A DNA stretch of 64,000 bases from contig CAZZLQ010000001.1 in the NCBI GenBank assembly GCA_964655245.1, forward strand, positions 30,348 through 94,347, given 5' to 3'. A program made the translations under genes and the position numbers. Source of the stretch: JBEIHI01 sp964655245 (GTDB taxonomy: Bacteria > Bdellovibrionota > UBA2394). The stretch's first letter is position 1, and each line of letters starts with the position of its first letter. The notes under the pieces are model-generated. The model did no database searches, was not told where the DNA came from, and saw only the letters and a program-made list of their open reading frames with translations. Shown one piece after another: positions 1 to 9,054 of this stretch.

Positions 1-27
1 CACTTCTCATCAATCGAAAAATCTAAG

Positions 28-2424
28 CTAATGACTCATGGAGATTTCGGCTGCAGTATGCTTCCTCAAGCTCTTGAGGGGCGTCACAAATGTCTCCATC
101 AGATTCGGGGGTAAATCAAAAACGTGAAGCAGTACTTCATCCATATCAACGACTGGATGAAACTTAAAACTCTTAAGGATAGAAGAGTCGATTTCAGAAA
201 GTTCTCTGAGATTGTCCATGGGGTAGACAATTGTATCAACACCCGCTCGCTTTGCCCCCAAAAGCTTTTCCTTGAGTCCTCCAATAGGCAAGACTCGACC
301 TCGCAAACTGACTTCACCGGTGAGGCCCACTCTACGATTTACTTTCCAGCCTTTGATGGCGGAGAGAATGGCCACCGTTAAAGCTGTTCCCGCTGAAGGG
401 CCATCCTTTGGCGTAGCGCCTTCGGGAACGTGGATGTGCAGATCGTGTTTTGAAAAAAAATCTGGCTCAATTTCAAACAGGGTGGCTTTCGATCGGATGT
501 AGCTAATTGCTGCTCGAGCAGACTCTTGCATCACTGAGCCCAGTTGGCCCGTGATTTGGACGTCACCTTTGCCTATCAGAGAGACGGCTTCGATTCGAAG
601 AACTTCGCCACCCACTGGAGTCCATGCCAAACCAGTTGAAACGCCTACATCATCGATGGGGCCAAGCTCACTTCGTTTGAAACGGGGCGCACCAAGATAT
701 CTCTCCACAGCCTCCTCGGACCATGCTCGAGGGCTTGGATGCGGGATCCCTGAGCTCTCCTCCCGAACGATCTTGCGACAAATTTTAGAAATCTGCTTCT
801 CAAGGTCTCTAACGCCAGCTTCGCGCGTGAACCGACGAACAATGTAGGCGATGTCCTTTTCTGCAAGAGCTAGATCAGTTTCAGAGAGCCCATGGTTTCT
901 GAGAACCTTTGGAACAATATAGTTTTTAGCTATTTGAATCTTTTCATCTTCAGAGTAGCCACTCAGTTGGATGATCTCCATTCTATCCTTGAGGGGTTGT
1001 GATATGGAGTCTGTGAAGTTTGCTGTGCAGATAAAGAGAACTTTGGAGAGATCATACTCGAGTTCCAAATAGTGATCTGAAAAGTGTTTGTTTTGTTCAG
1101 GATCGAGAATCTCAAGCAATGCTGATGCGGGATCCCCTCGAAAATCAGATCCCATCTTGTCGATTTCATCTAGCAAGATCACCGGATTACTCACTGAAGC
1201 CTTTCGAATTGCAGAGATCACGCGTCCAGGAAGAGCGCCGATGTAGGTTCTCCGGTGACCTCGAAGCTCAGCTTCATCTCGTACTCCACCCAAAGAAATC
1301 TTTTCGAACTTTCTATTCAAGGATCGAGCAACCGAGCGAGCCAAAGATGTCTTTCCAACCCCAGGAGGTCCCATCAGGCACAGAATGGGCGATTTGTGCT
1401 GAGTCACTCGGGCCCTGACGGAGAGGAACTCTAGAATGCGATCTTTGGCATCTTGGATGCCGTAGTGGTCCTCATTAAGAATTCGCTCTGCCTGCAGAAG
1501 ATCTTTGGAATCCTCTGATAGTTCATCCCACGGAAGATCAAGAATGAGGTCGACATAGGCCCTGACCATCTGAGCTTCGGCTGCGTGCCCACCTGCTTTC
1601 AAACGCTTGATTTCCTTCAGAGCTTTTTCCCTAGCGTAGGCTGGCATCTTCTTGGACTCTAACTTCTTTTCGAGTTCAACGGCTTCAGAGCGGGGGTCTA
1701 GATTTTCCTGTCCAAGCTCCTTCTGGATGGCGGCCATTTGCTCGTGGAGATAGTAATCACGATGAGATTTTTCAATCTGCTCCTTTACCTTGCCTCTGAT
1801 TTTTCGATCCAGTTTCAGAATCTCAATCTCAGCCAAGATGAGCAGGCTCAAGGCTTCTAGGCGTTCGGGAGCGGGCAGAGTATCTAAAATTTTCTGCTTA
1901 TCTCTCAGTTTCACGGAGATTTGAGAGGCAATGACATTACAAAGGCGATGCGGAGATTCAAGACTGTCGAGGCTTCGGAAAACCTCGTCTAAGGGGCGGC
2001 CACTGTTTTTGAGATATGCCTCATAATGAGTCAACAGCGTTCTCATGAGAATACGTTCCGCACTTGTCGCCGTATGATCTTCATCAGGTAGACGCTCGAC
2101 CGATGAAACCAGAAAGCCATCCGTGTCTCGGAGACTGTTGATCTTGGCTCGGAAAAGGCCCTCAACCACAACCTTGAGATTGCCTTCGGGCATTTTGGTC
2201 ATGTGCTTGATTCTCGCAATCGTTCCAATGGAGTGGAGATGTTGAATGGCGGGATCTTGAACCTGCGGCTCGCTTTGAGTCACAAGAAAGACAATTCGGT
2301 CATTTCCATCGGCGACATCAATGGCTCTGAGTGATCGACTGCGACCCACATACAGAGAGACACTGGTGTTTGGAAAAACAACAACGTCACGAAGTGGAAG
2401 TACGGGAAGAGCGCTTAGATTCAT
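28..2424 (-). CDS. lon: ATP-dependent protease Lon
   Basis: This is a cytoplasmic AAA+ serine protease that degrades misfolded and regulatory proteins. The 798 residues show the complete family order: an N-terminal LON substrate domain starting LPVLPLRDVVVFPN, a coiled linker, an AAA+ module with Walker A GPPGVGKTS and Walker B ILLDEIDKM, and a C-terminal protease domain. The catalytic dyad is visible as Ser677 in PKDGPSAG and Lys720 in GGLKEKLLGAK. Length matches the E. coli enzyme. The gene is last in the minus-strand order tig-clpP-clpX-lon, 49 bases after clpX, so it is probably transcribed with these other protein-quality genes. The ATG has only a weak upstream AGAAG. Confidence 0.97.
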   Translation of the reverse strand: MNLSALPVLPLRDVVVFPNTSVSLYVGRSRSLRAIDVADGNDRIVFLVTQSEPQVQDPAIQHLHSIGTIARIKHMTKMPEGNLKVVVEGLFRAKINSLRDTDGFLVSSVERLPDEDHTATSAERILMRTLLTHYEAYLKNSGRPLDEVFRSLDSLESPHRLCNVIASQISVKLRDKQKILDTLPAPERLEALSLLILAEIEILKLDRKIRGKVKEQIEKSHRDYYLHEQMAAIQKELGQENLDPRSEAVELEKKLESKKMPAYAREKALKEIKRLKAGGHAAEAQMVRAYVDLILDLPWDELSEDSKDLLQAERILNEDHYGIQDAKDRILEFLSVRARVTQHKSPILCLMGPPGVGKTSLARSVARSLNRKFEKISLGGVRDEAELRGHRRTYIGALPGRVISAIRKASVSNPVILLDEIDKMGSDFRGDPASALLEILDPEQNKHFSDHYLELEYDLSKVLFICTANFTDSISQPLKDRMEIIQLSGYSEDEKIQIAKNYIVPKVLRNHGLSETDLALAEKDIAYIVRRFTREAGVRDLEKQISKICRKIVREESSGIPHPSPRAWSEEAVERYLGAPRFKRSELGPIDDVGVSTGLAWTPVGGEVLRIEAVSLIGKGDVQITGQLGSVMQESARAAISYIRSKATLFEIEPDFFSKHDLHIHVPEGATPKDGPSAGTALTVAILSAIKGWKVNRRVGLTGEVSLRGRVLPIGGLKEKLLGAKRAGVDTIVYPMDNLRELSEIDSSILKSFKFHPVVDMDEVLLHVFDLPPNLMETFVTPLKSLRKHTAAEISMSH

Positions 2425-2473
2425 ACTTCTATGAACATAAGCACATCCAAAGCGATGTCGAGGGCTTTAAGTC

Positions 2474-3733
2474 TTAGGCCGTTTCAGCCGCTTGTTTTTC
2501 CATCAAAAGAATGGGCTTTTCCTTCTTGAGGATCACGTCTTCATTGATGATCACCTCTTTAACGTCCGTTCGAGAGGGTATCTCATACATAATGTCGACC
2601 ATGGCATCCTCGAGAATGGCTCTTAAGCCCCTAGCTCCTGATTTACGCTCCAACGCCATCCGAGCGACCGCTCTTAGAGCATCTTCGGTGAACTTGAGTT
2701 TGACGTTCTCAAAGCCAAAAAGCTTTTGGTACTGACGTACAATCGCATTCTTGGGTTTTCTGAGAATATCGATCAGGGCCTCTTCATCGAGTTCTCGCAA
2801 AGTCGCAATCACGGGGATACGGCCAATGAACTCGGGGATCATTCCAAACTTCAGGAGATCCTGAGGTTCGATTTTCTCCAAGAGGTCGCCGACTTTTCGG
2901 TCTTTCTTCGAGGTTACAGTTCCACCGAAACCGATCGAGTTCTTACCCAATCGACGGGCGATGATTTCATCAAGGCCCACAAAGGCCCCACCGCAGATAA
3001 AGAGAATATTGGTGGTATCGACTTTGAGAAACTCCTGTTGGGGATGCTTTCGTCCGCCTTTAGGGGGGACGTTGGCCATTGTTCCCTCAACAATCTTGAG
3101 GAGGGCCTGCTGAACACCTTCTCCACTGACATCACGAGTGATGCTGGGGTTTTCGCCTTTTCTCGAAATCTTATCGATCTCATCGATATAAACGATCCCA
3201 CGCTGAGTCTTTTCAATATCGTAATCAGCGTTTTGCAGAAGGTTGAGAATGATATTTTCAACATCTTCACCAACATACCCAGCTTCTGTCAGGGTGGTGG
3301 CATCAACCATGGTGAAGGGCACTTTGAGAAGACGGGCCAAAGTTTGGGCTAAAAGTGTCTTTCCCGATCCAGTGGGGCCAATCAAGAGGATGTTGGATTT
3401 CTGTAACTCGACATCATCCTTTGAACCTGTTTTGGCATTAATTCTTTTGTAATGGTTATGAACGGCAACCGAGAGAGTTCTCTTAGCTCTGTCTTGGCCG
3501 ATTACATAGTCATCGAGAACTTTTTTGATTTCCGCAGGTTTTGGAACCTTAGCGGTTTCGGAGGGCAAGTCGTTGCTGTCGTATTCCTCGGCAATGATGT
3601 CATTACAGAGCTCAATACATTCATCGCAGATATAGACACTGGGTCCAGCAATGAGCTTTTTAACTTCGCTTTGATGCTTTCCACAGAAAGAACAACAAAG
3701 ATCCCCGCCTCGATCTTCTTCTTTACGACTCAT
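2474..3733 (-). CDS. clpX: ATP-dependent Clp protease ATP-binding subunit ClpX
   Basis: ClpX is the hexameric AAA+ unfoldase that delivers substrates to ClpP. The 419-residue product has the N-terminal zinc-binding domain (CSFC and CDECIELC pairs), Walker A GPTGSGKT, the GYVGED pore loop, Walker B IVYIDEIDK and the SGEGVQQALLKIVEGT segment. An in-frame upstream extension of 17 residues exists. The ATG at 3733 is preferred because it is preceded by AAGGAGGGG at ideal spacing and gives the conserved MSRK-type N-terminus. It follows clpP by 13 bases, so the two are cotranscribed. Confidence 0.97.
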   Translation of the reverse strand: MSRKEEDRGGDLCCSFCGKHQSEVKKLIAGPSVYICDECIELCNDIIAEEYDSNDLPSETAKVPKPAEIKKVLDDYVIGQDRAKRTLSVAVHNHYKRINAKTGSKDDVELQKSNILLIGPTGSGKTLLAQTLARLLKVPFTMVDATTLTEAGYVGEDVENIILNLLQNADYDIEKTQRGIVYIDEIDKISRKGENPSITRDVSGEGVQQALLKIVEGTMANVPPKGGRKHPQQEFLKVDTTNILFICGGAFVGLDEIIARRLGKNSIGFGGTVTSKKDRKVGDLLEKIEPQDLLKFGMIPEFIGRIPVIATLRELDEEALIDILRKPKNAIVRQYQKLFGFENVKLKFTEDALRAVARMALERKSGARGLRAILEDAMVDIMYEIPSRTDVKEVIINEDVILKKEKPILLMEKQAAETA

Positions 3734-3746
3734 CCACCCCTCCTTG

Positions 3747-4391
3747 TTATTTCTTAGAAGTCGTCTCTGCGACTTGCGCAGCACGGCTTTCTACGATCTT
3801 ATCCACAATTCCATAGCCTAAGGCGTCCTGAGCACTCATCCAGCGATCCCGGTCCGTATGGACCAGTATATCATCCATTCGCTGACCTGTATGCTTGGCC
3901 AAGATCTGATTCAGCTGCTCTCGCAGTCTCAAGATCTCTTTAGCTTGAATCTCGATGTCAGAGGCTTGGCCCTGAGCACCACCCAAAGGTTGGTGAATCA
4001 TGACTCGAGAGTGGGGGAGAATAAACCTTTTGCCCTTGGTTCCCGCGGCCAACAAAACCGCTCCCATCGACGCTGCCATTCCCAGACAGATCGTGGTTAC
4101 AGGAGGCCTGATGTACTGAATGGTGTCGTAGATGGCCATTCCAGCGCTCACCGAGCCGCCAGGGCTGTTGATATACAGGTAGATATCCTGATCGGGATCC
4201 TCAGACTCCAAGAACAGCAGTTGAGCCACGATCAAATTGGCGATCTGATCGTCAATCGGAGTTCCTAGAAGAATAATCCGATCTCTGAGGAGTCGTGAGT
4301 AGATATCATAAGCTCGTTCGCCTCGGTTGGTTTGCTCAATAACGATTGGAACCATCGAGTTTGTAACGACTGACCTGCTATTTGCTTCCAT
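3747..4391 (-). CDS. clpP: ATP-dependent Clp protease proteolytic subunit ClpP
   Basis: ClpP is the tetradecameric serine peptidase partnered with ClpX. The 214 residues include the catalytic triad: Ser108 in GMAASMGA, His133 in RVMIHQP, and the Asp in HTDRDRW (about residue 182). The handle-helix region and the N-terminal IVIEQ stretch are normal, with a short leader that may be self-processed as in other ClpPs. The start sits six bases after the tig stop, with AAAGGAT upstream. The gene lies between tig and clpX, the standard order. Confidence 0.97.
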   Translation of the reverse strand: MEANSRSVVTNSMVPIVIEQTNRGERAYDIYSRLLRDRIILLGTPIDDQIANLIVAQLLFLESEDPDQDIYLYINSPGGSVSAGMAIYDTIQYIRPPVTTICLGMAASMGAVLLAAGTKGKRFILPHSRVMIHQPLGGAQGQASDIEIQAKEILRLREQLNQILAKHTGQRMDDILVHTDRDRWMSAQDALGYGIVDKIVESRAAQVAETTSKK

Positions 4392-4397
4392 AAAGAA

Positions 4398-5711
4398 CTA
4401 ATCCTTTAATTTTATGGTAGCCTTCGAAAGCGCATAATCAAGGGATTTCTCATCTAGGATGTCGATCTTCAAGCGATCCATTCTCGAAAGTGATTCGTTG
4501 TCTTCTTTTGCAGAGTAGTAGGCCTTAATCTGTGCTACACTGTAGCCAGTTTTCGCGGCTGTTTCGGCCATTCTCTTTTCAAGATCGTCACTCGAGACTT
4601 CAAAGTTTTGCTGCTTTGCGATGGCTTCCAAAATGTAGCTCAGTCGAATGTCGCGTTCAGCTTTTTTCATCGAGGAAGCGAGAAGAGCCTTTTCGTTTTC
4701 CTCGTTTTCTTCGTGAGGCACTCCCATTTGATGCATCATTTGATGAGCCTCTTGAGCAAGTCGACCTGCGAATTGCTGGACTTGTCTTTGGCTCACTTCA
4801 AATTGATTGTTGCTCACGAGCACATCGCCAACGGCATCACGTTTCGTTTTGCCAAGGTTGGCCTCGTTTCTTTGCTCCAACGTCGTGCGGATTTTTTGTT
4901 TGAGCTCGGTGATTCCAGAAACTTTTTCATCAATGAGTTTTGCAAACTCATCGTTGAGTTCAGGGAGTTTTCGCTCCTTCACGCCGGAAACGGACACTGT
5001 GAAAGTGGCTGTCTTGCCCGCCAAAGTCTTTTCCCGATAGTCCTCGGGAAACTTGACTTCGAAGCTCTTCGTTTCATCCTTTTTCATTCCGACAATGCCG
5101 GCTTCAAAGTCAGGGAGATAGCGGTTCTCGCCAAGAATGATCGTATGGGATTCGGACTTGAGCATGGGATTATCCACGCCATCAACGGTTCCCGAAAAAC
5201 TAGCGACAGCGCAGTCATTCGTGCCCACTTTGTGGTTTTCGGCGGCGTCAGCAAAGGTGACTTCTGCCTTTTGAATGGCCTCAAGCTCTTGAGCGACTTC
5301 GCTGTCTGAAACAGATTTGGCTTTTTGAACTTCAACGGATAGGCCGTCGAGCTTGAGATTGCTAATCTTGGGTTTCAAATGCAATTCAACCTCAAAGGTA
5401 AAATCCTTGGCTTCGCTAGGGAGATCCGTTGCAAGCAACGAAGGAGGGAGAGCGAGATCCAATTTGTGTTCCTCAATAGCCTTGCCCAAAAACTCGGCAA
5501 TCAATCGTTCAGAAAGATCAGCCAACGCTTCATCGCCATACATTTGTTTGACGACATTCGTAGGAGCTTTGCCGGGACGAAATCCAGGAACCTTGGCTCG
5601 TTTGGCTAGGGTTGCAAAGAAACTGTTCATGCGCTCGGAGACAACGGGCTTTGGAACAGAAACTTTGATGGTCGCTTCGACTGAACTTTTGTGCTGGATG
5701 TTTGAATTCAT
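4398..5711 (-). CDS. tig: trigger factor (ribosome-associated chaperone/PPIase)
   Basis: Trigger factor binds at the ribosome exit tunnel and shields nascent chains. The 437-residue product has the three usual parts. The N-terminal ribosome-binding domain carries the signature GFRPGKAP (about residues 42-49). A FKBP-type PPIase domain lies around residues 160-245. A long helical C-terminal chaperone domain follows. Its length is normal for the family. It is the first gene of the tig-clpP-clpX-lon group, six bases before clpP, and the promoter presumably lies in the 141-base gap upstream (5712-5852). Confidence 0.95.
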   Translation of the reverse strand: MNSNIQHKSSVEATIKVSVPKPVVSERMNSFFATLAKRAKVPGFRPGKAPTNVVKQMYGDEALADLSERLIAEFLGKAIEEHKLDLALPPSLLATDLPSEAKDFTFEVELHLKPKISNLKLDGLSVEVQKAKSVSDSEVAQELEAIQKAEVTFADAAENHKVGTNDCAVASFSGTVDGVDNPMLKSESHTIILGENRYLPDFEAGIVGMKKDETKSFEVKFPEDYREKTLAGKTATFTVSVSGVKERKLPELNDEFAKLIDEKVSGITELKQKIRTTLEQRNEANLGKTKRDAVGDVLVSNNQFEVSQRQVQQFAGRLAQEAHQMMHQMGVPHEENEENEKALLASSMKKAERDIRLSYILEAIAKQQNFEVSSDDLEKRMAETAAKTGYSVAQIKAYYSAKEDNESLSRMDRLKIDILDEKSLDYALSKATIKLKD

Positions 5712-5852
5712 TTGCTTTTTTCACAGCATTTGACGGTTAAAGACAAGCCCCTCAAAGCTGTTCTTAAGGGTCTTGGGGGCACTCAGCACGAGCGCAATGA
5801 TGGGTCCTAAGTATTTGATTTAACTCATTTAATCGGCGACCCTGTTTCGTCC

Positions 5853-7334
5853 TTACAGCAGAAGCTTCCTGATGCGCTGGAGCAAAACGGGGGGAGGTTC
5901 TATTTGCTTCAGCTGCAAGTACCGACGAATCGCGAGTGCTGTGCTGCCGTGAAATCGATCAGAAACGCGAGCCATGGAAATGGGCAGAGACAGCTCTTCA
6001 ATCTGATCCATCAAATGTGTTCGAAAGAGCTCAATTTGATTAGTACGAAGGATGAGCTTGTGAATATCTCCCTGGTACTTTGTTTTTAAAAGCTGATCGA
6101 TTTTTTTCACCAGAACTTCATCTACAACATCTCTCTTGAACCATGTTCCTTTTGAAGAGTAGCCAAGATGGTAGGTTCGAAGTTGCTCGGCGATTTCCGG
6201 ACGTCCCTTGAGATTCAGATATTCTTTGAGCGCTCGGTAGGGGCTGTTGCCATAGTTGTGGCCTATGTTTCCCATCGAGATGGTGAGACGAAGTCCTGCG
6301 ACTTCCTCTTCGAGCGGGGTCTTGAAGAGTTCCTGGCAGTTTGTTTCACCGATGAGCATCGCCAAGTCGCCGAGGTATCGTGATCGAAGTAGGTAGTCGA
6401 TTTTTCTCACCAAGATCTCTTGTCTGATCTCTTTCTGAGACCAGATACCTCGTTGAGTTTGAAGGAGGTGGTAGGGTTTTACAGCTGCCGCAAGTTCGTT
6501 GAGTCCCTTGAGTTTCATATAGTCTTTGAGAGCGGCATACACACTGCCTCGATAGATCTGTCCGATTCGCCCCATCGACACCTCAAGTTTCAATCCGGAA
6601 ATGTTCTCAATCAAGGGCTCTTGAAATAGTTCCCTTTTGTTTGTCTGCGATAGTAGTGCATCAACTTTGCCATGGTACTTTTCCTCGAGGAGCTGATCGA
6701 TTTTTTTGATGAGAATCGCATGAAGAGTTTCTTCATCGGTCCAAGTATTCGTTGGGGATTGACGAAAGTGATAGGGGCGAATCTGTCCTGCCAGCTGATT
6801 CCAACCTTTGAGATGGAGATAGTGTTTGATGGTGAGGTAAGGGCTTCCCTTAAAGAACTCACGAATAGACTTCATAGAGACCGAAAGCTTTTTTGTCCCA
6901 ATCGTTTCTTCGAAACGAGTCGGAAACAATTCATCTTGGCCCGTTTCCATAATCATTCTTGCAAGATTCTGCCGGTATTTTGTTTCAAGAAGCCGATCGA
7001 CTTGTTTCAAAAGAACTTCATTGCGAGTTTCCTCGTTCCAGACATCGATGACGAATCGCGCGTGATAGGGACGCACACTTGTCGGAAGTCCCAAGGCTTG
7101 TGCAGAAGTCATAGCGGCAATCAAAGTGGAGATTGGAATGTTGCGCTTGAGGGGGTGCACTCGGCCTTGAGCGTCAGGGCCTCGGTTTCGCAGAAGAAAC
7201 TGCGTGATCTCGGAGATCAAATCTCGGCAGGCTGCCGGAGCTTCATAGGCTGAGGAATTGGCCTCCAGTCGACCAAGGAAAAATGCGATGAGAACAGACA
7301 AAAGCACATGATGGACAAAAAATCGGCGGCTCAT
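5853..7334 (-). CDS. secreted protein with four ~99-residue tandem repeats, unknown function
   Basis: I do not recognise a named family. The 493-residue product starts with a clear signal peptide (MSRRFFVHHVLLSVLIAFF...). After an introductory segment come four consecutive repeats of about 99 residues. Each follows the plan W-x-x-E-E, L-x-K-x-I-D-x-L-L, KY, T-x-x-x-E-L-F, L-x-I-S-M, GS-x-Y-x-A-L-K-x-Y-L-x-L-K-G and R-x-Y-H. The GSxYxALKxYLxLKG part looks like a small helix-turn-helix or a homing-endonuclease-associated repeat, but this is only resemblance. Copies have diverged to moderate identity. The ATG at 7334 is chosen over an upstream TTG at 7382, because it begins the signal peptide and avoids crowding the adjacent tRNA gene. 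Ribosome-binding signals are weak for both. Confidence 0.8.
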   Translation of the reverse strand: MSRRFFVHHVLLSVLIAFFLGRLEANSSAYEAPAACRDLISEITQFLLRNRGPDAQGRVHPLKRNIPISTLIAAMTSAQALGLPTSVRPYHARFVIDVWNEETRNEVLLKQVDRLLETKYRQNLARMIMETGQDELFPTRFEETIGTKKLSVSMKSIREFFKGSPYLTIKHYLHLKGWNQLAGQIRPYHFRQSPTNTWTDEETLHAILIKKIDQLLEEKYHGKVDALLSQTNKRELFQEPLIENISGLKLEVSMGRIGQIYRGSVYAALKDYMKLKGLNELAAAVKPYHLLQTQRGIWSQKEIRQEILVRKIDYLLRSRYLGDLAMLIGETNCQELFKTPLEEEVAGLRLTISMGNIGHNYGNSPYRALKEYLNLKGRPEIAEQLRTYHLGYSSKGTWFKRDVVDEVLVKKIDQLLKTKYQGDIHKLILRTNQIELFRTHLMDQIEELSLPISMARVSDRFHGSTALAIRRYLQLKQIEPPPVLLQRIRKLLL

Positions 7335-7389
7335 TTCGGATGAGCAACTGCCAGATTCAGGGCTGTAAGTGAATAGCCCCAAAGAACAA

Positions 7390-7471
7390 TGCGGGATGAG
7401 GGACTTGAACCCCCACGAGTTACCTCACTAGGTTCTAAGCCTAGCGCGTCTGCCAATTCCGCCAATCCCGC
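7390..7471 (-). tRNA. tRNA-Leu(UAG)
   Basis: The minus strand folds as a class II tRNA. The acceptor stem is GCGGGAT/ATCCCGC and the anticodon stem CTAGG/CCTAG closes the loop CTTAGAA, giving anticodon UAG. A variable arm follows, then the T loop TTCAAGT. The discriminator base is A, and CCA is not encoded. Confidence 0.95.
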
Positions 7472-7631
7472 GAGAATCGAACACTGCGGAGACAATATAT
7501 CCCGATTTTAAGGAGTGCACTTATTTTTTTGAGGATACCCCCCCAAATCTGACTTTTCCTATACAGGGCGAAGCTGGCGTCATTATTCTGCAGCTAGAGC
7601 ATCAGGGGATGGCCCAGAGAGGAAGTGGCAT

Positions 7632-8924
7632 GTGATTCATGGAGCAATTGAAGAGCAGGTGAGCTGGAAGAAGGAGATTGTGGGGGGGGTCACGACCTTC
7701 TTAACGATGTCCTACATCATCGTAGTGAATCCTCGAATTCTATCCGCAGCGGGGATGGAGTTCTCCGGCGTTATGACGGCAACAGTGCTTGTGACCTTGC
7801 TTATGACCCTCCTCATGGGACTGTATGCTAAGTTACCGTTCGCTGTTGCACCTGGCATGGGTCTCAATGCTTTTTTTGCCTATACGCTTGTGTTGGGAAT
7901 GAATGTGCCCTGGCAGATTGCCTTAGGAATTGTGTTTTGGTCTGGAGTTCTTTTCATCCTGATCTCTGGCACTCGACTTCGAGAGATGATTGCTCAAGCA
8001 ATGCCAGGAAACATCCGCGTTGCCGTTGCTGTTGGAATTGGTTTTTTTCTGACATTTATTGGGCTTAAGAATCTAGGCTTAGTGGTGGGTGATCCTGTGA
8101 CGTTGGTGAAGTTTGGCGCGCTCAACGTCAAGACTGTAACGGCCCTTGTGGGGTTATTGTTCATGACTTGGCTGATGATTCACAAATCTCCATTTGCCTT
8201 CATCAATGGGATCGTTGCGATCGCGATTGTCTCTTGGGTTTTGGGTTGGGCCCCGATGCCTGAAAAAATTTTGAGCGCTCCAGATTTTTCTTCTGTCCTT
8301 TTGAAGTTGGATATTGTGAATGCCCTCCAGTGGAGTCTGATTCCAGCCATCATCACTGTGGTTCTGACAATCTTGTTTGATTCCCTTTCAACATTCATGG
8401 GAGTTTCGAAGGCCGCCAATCTACTCGATGCACAAGGGCAGCCGCGAAATTTGCGTCAGGGCCTGATCGTTGATTCCGTTGCTTCAATTACTTCAGGATT
8501 GGCCGGAACTTCCCCCGCAGTTCCCTACATAGAAAGTGCGGCAGGCATTGAAATGGGAGGGCGAACCGGACGAGCTTCTATTGTGACAGCGCTTTGTTTT
8601 TTACCCTGTTTGTTCATCGCTCCGTTAGCGATTGCCATTCCTGAGTACGCAACAGCCCCCGTTTTGATTTTGGTTGGGGCGCTGATGTTTCGACATGTGA
8701 AAGATTTTGATTTCAGTGGGCGATTTGAGGATTTGATTCCCGCGTTTTTAACTGTGATTCTTGTGCCACTGACCTTTTCGATTACTCAGGGGATTCTTTG
8801 GGGCTTTATCGCGCACTCGCTGATGTATGTCCTTGTTGGTCGAGCTCGCGAGGTCAAACCCACGATGTATGGGCTTTCGCTTGTTTCAGTTGTGTTGCTC
8901 TTGGTGGAGAATGTCTTCGTTTGA
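7632..8924 (+). CDS. NCS2 family (AzgA/PbuG-like) purine permease
   Basis: This is an inner-membrane transporter for adenine, guanine or hypoxanthine. The 430 residues are almost entirely hydrophobic segments (about 12-14). They carry hallmark stretches of the AzgA-like branch: NPRILSAAGM, VAPGMGLNAFFAYT, and GTSPAVPYIESAAGIEMGGR in the second half. The product is the usual length for this branch, which is shorter than UraA/XanQ-type sequences in its motifs. It begins at GTG, with AGAGAGGAAG seven bases upstream; no in-frame ATG lies nearby. It stands alone between two minus-strand tRNA genes. Exact substrate cannot be read from sequence. Confidence 0.9.
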   Translation: MIHGAIEEQVSWKKEIVGGVTTFLTMSYIIVVNPRILSAAGMEFSGVMTATVLVTLLMTLLMGLYAKLPFAVAPGMGLNAFFAYTLVLGMNVPWQIALGIVFWSGVLFILISGTRLREMIAQAMPGNIRVAVAVGIGFFLTFIGLKNLGLVVGDPVTLVKFGALNVKTVTALVGLLFMTWLMIHKSPFAFINGIVAIAIVSWVLGWAPMPEKILSAPDFSSVLLKLDIVNALQWSLIPAIITVVLTILFDSLSTFMGVSKAANLLDAQGQPRNLRQGLIVDSVASITSGLAGTSPAVPYIESAAGIEMGGRTGRASIVTALCFLPCLFIAPLAIAIPEYATAPVLILVGALMFRHVKDFDFSGRFEDLIPAFLTVILVPLTFSITQGILWGFIAHSLMYVLVGRAREVKPTMYGLSLVSVVLLLVENVFV

Positions 8925-8929
8925 AATTT

Positions 8930-9003
8930 CGGAATGAGTGGATTCGAACCACCGACCTCTTGTTCCCGAAACAAGCGCTCTACCAGGCTGAGCTACATTC
9001 CGA
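8930..9003 (-). tRNA. tRNA-Pro(CGG)
   Basis: The minus strand gives acceptor CGGAATG/CATTCCG and D arm GCTC/GAGC. Anticodon stem CTTGT/ACAAG closes the loop TTCGGGA, giving anticodon CGG. The T loop is TTCGAAT. The discriminator is A, as expected for tRNA-Pro; CCA is not encoded. Confidence 0.95.
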
Positions 9004-9054
9004 TCTCTGTTTGAATATCATAAAGGCCAAGCTTTGCAACGAGAGGATAGCTTC

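Noticed and set aside
2726..3352. 208-codon open frame antisense to clpX
   Set aside because: It lies fully within the conserved clpX coding region, has no ribosome-binding signal or recognisable domain, and is a shadow of clpX codon bias.
4608..5309. 233-codon open frame antisense to tig
   Set aside because: It mirrors the intact trigger factor gene and has no family similarity.
8786..8974. Short open frame overlapping tRNA-Pro
   Set aside because: It includes the tRNA sequence and the end of the permease; not a gene.
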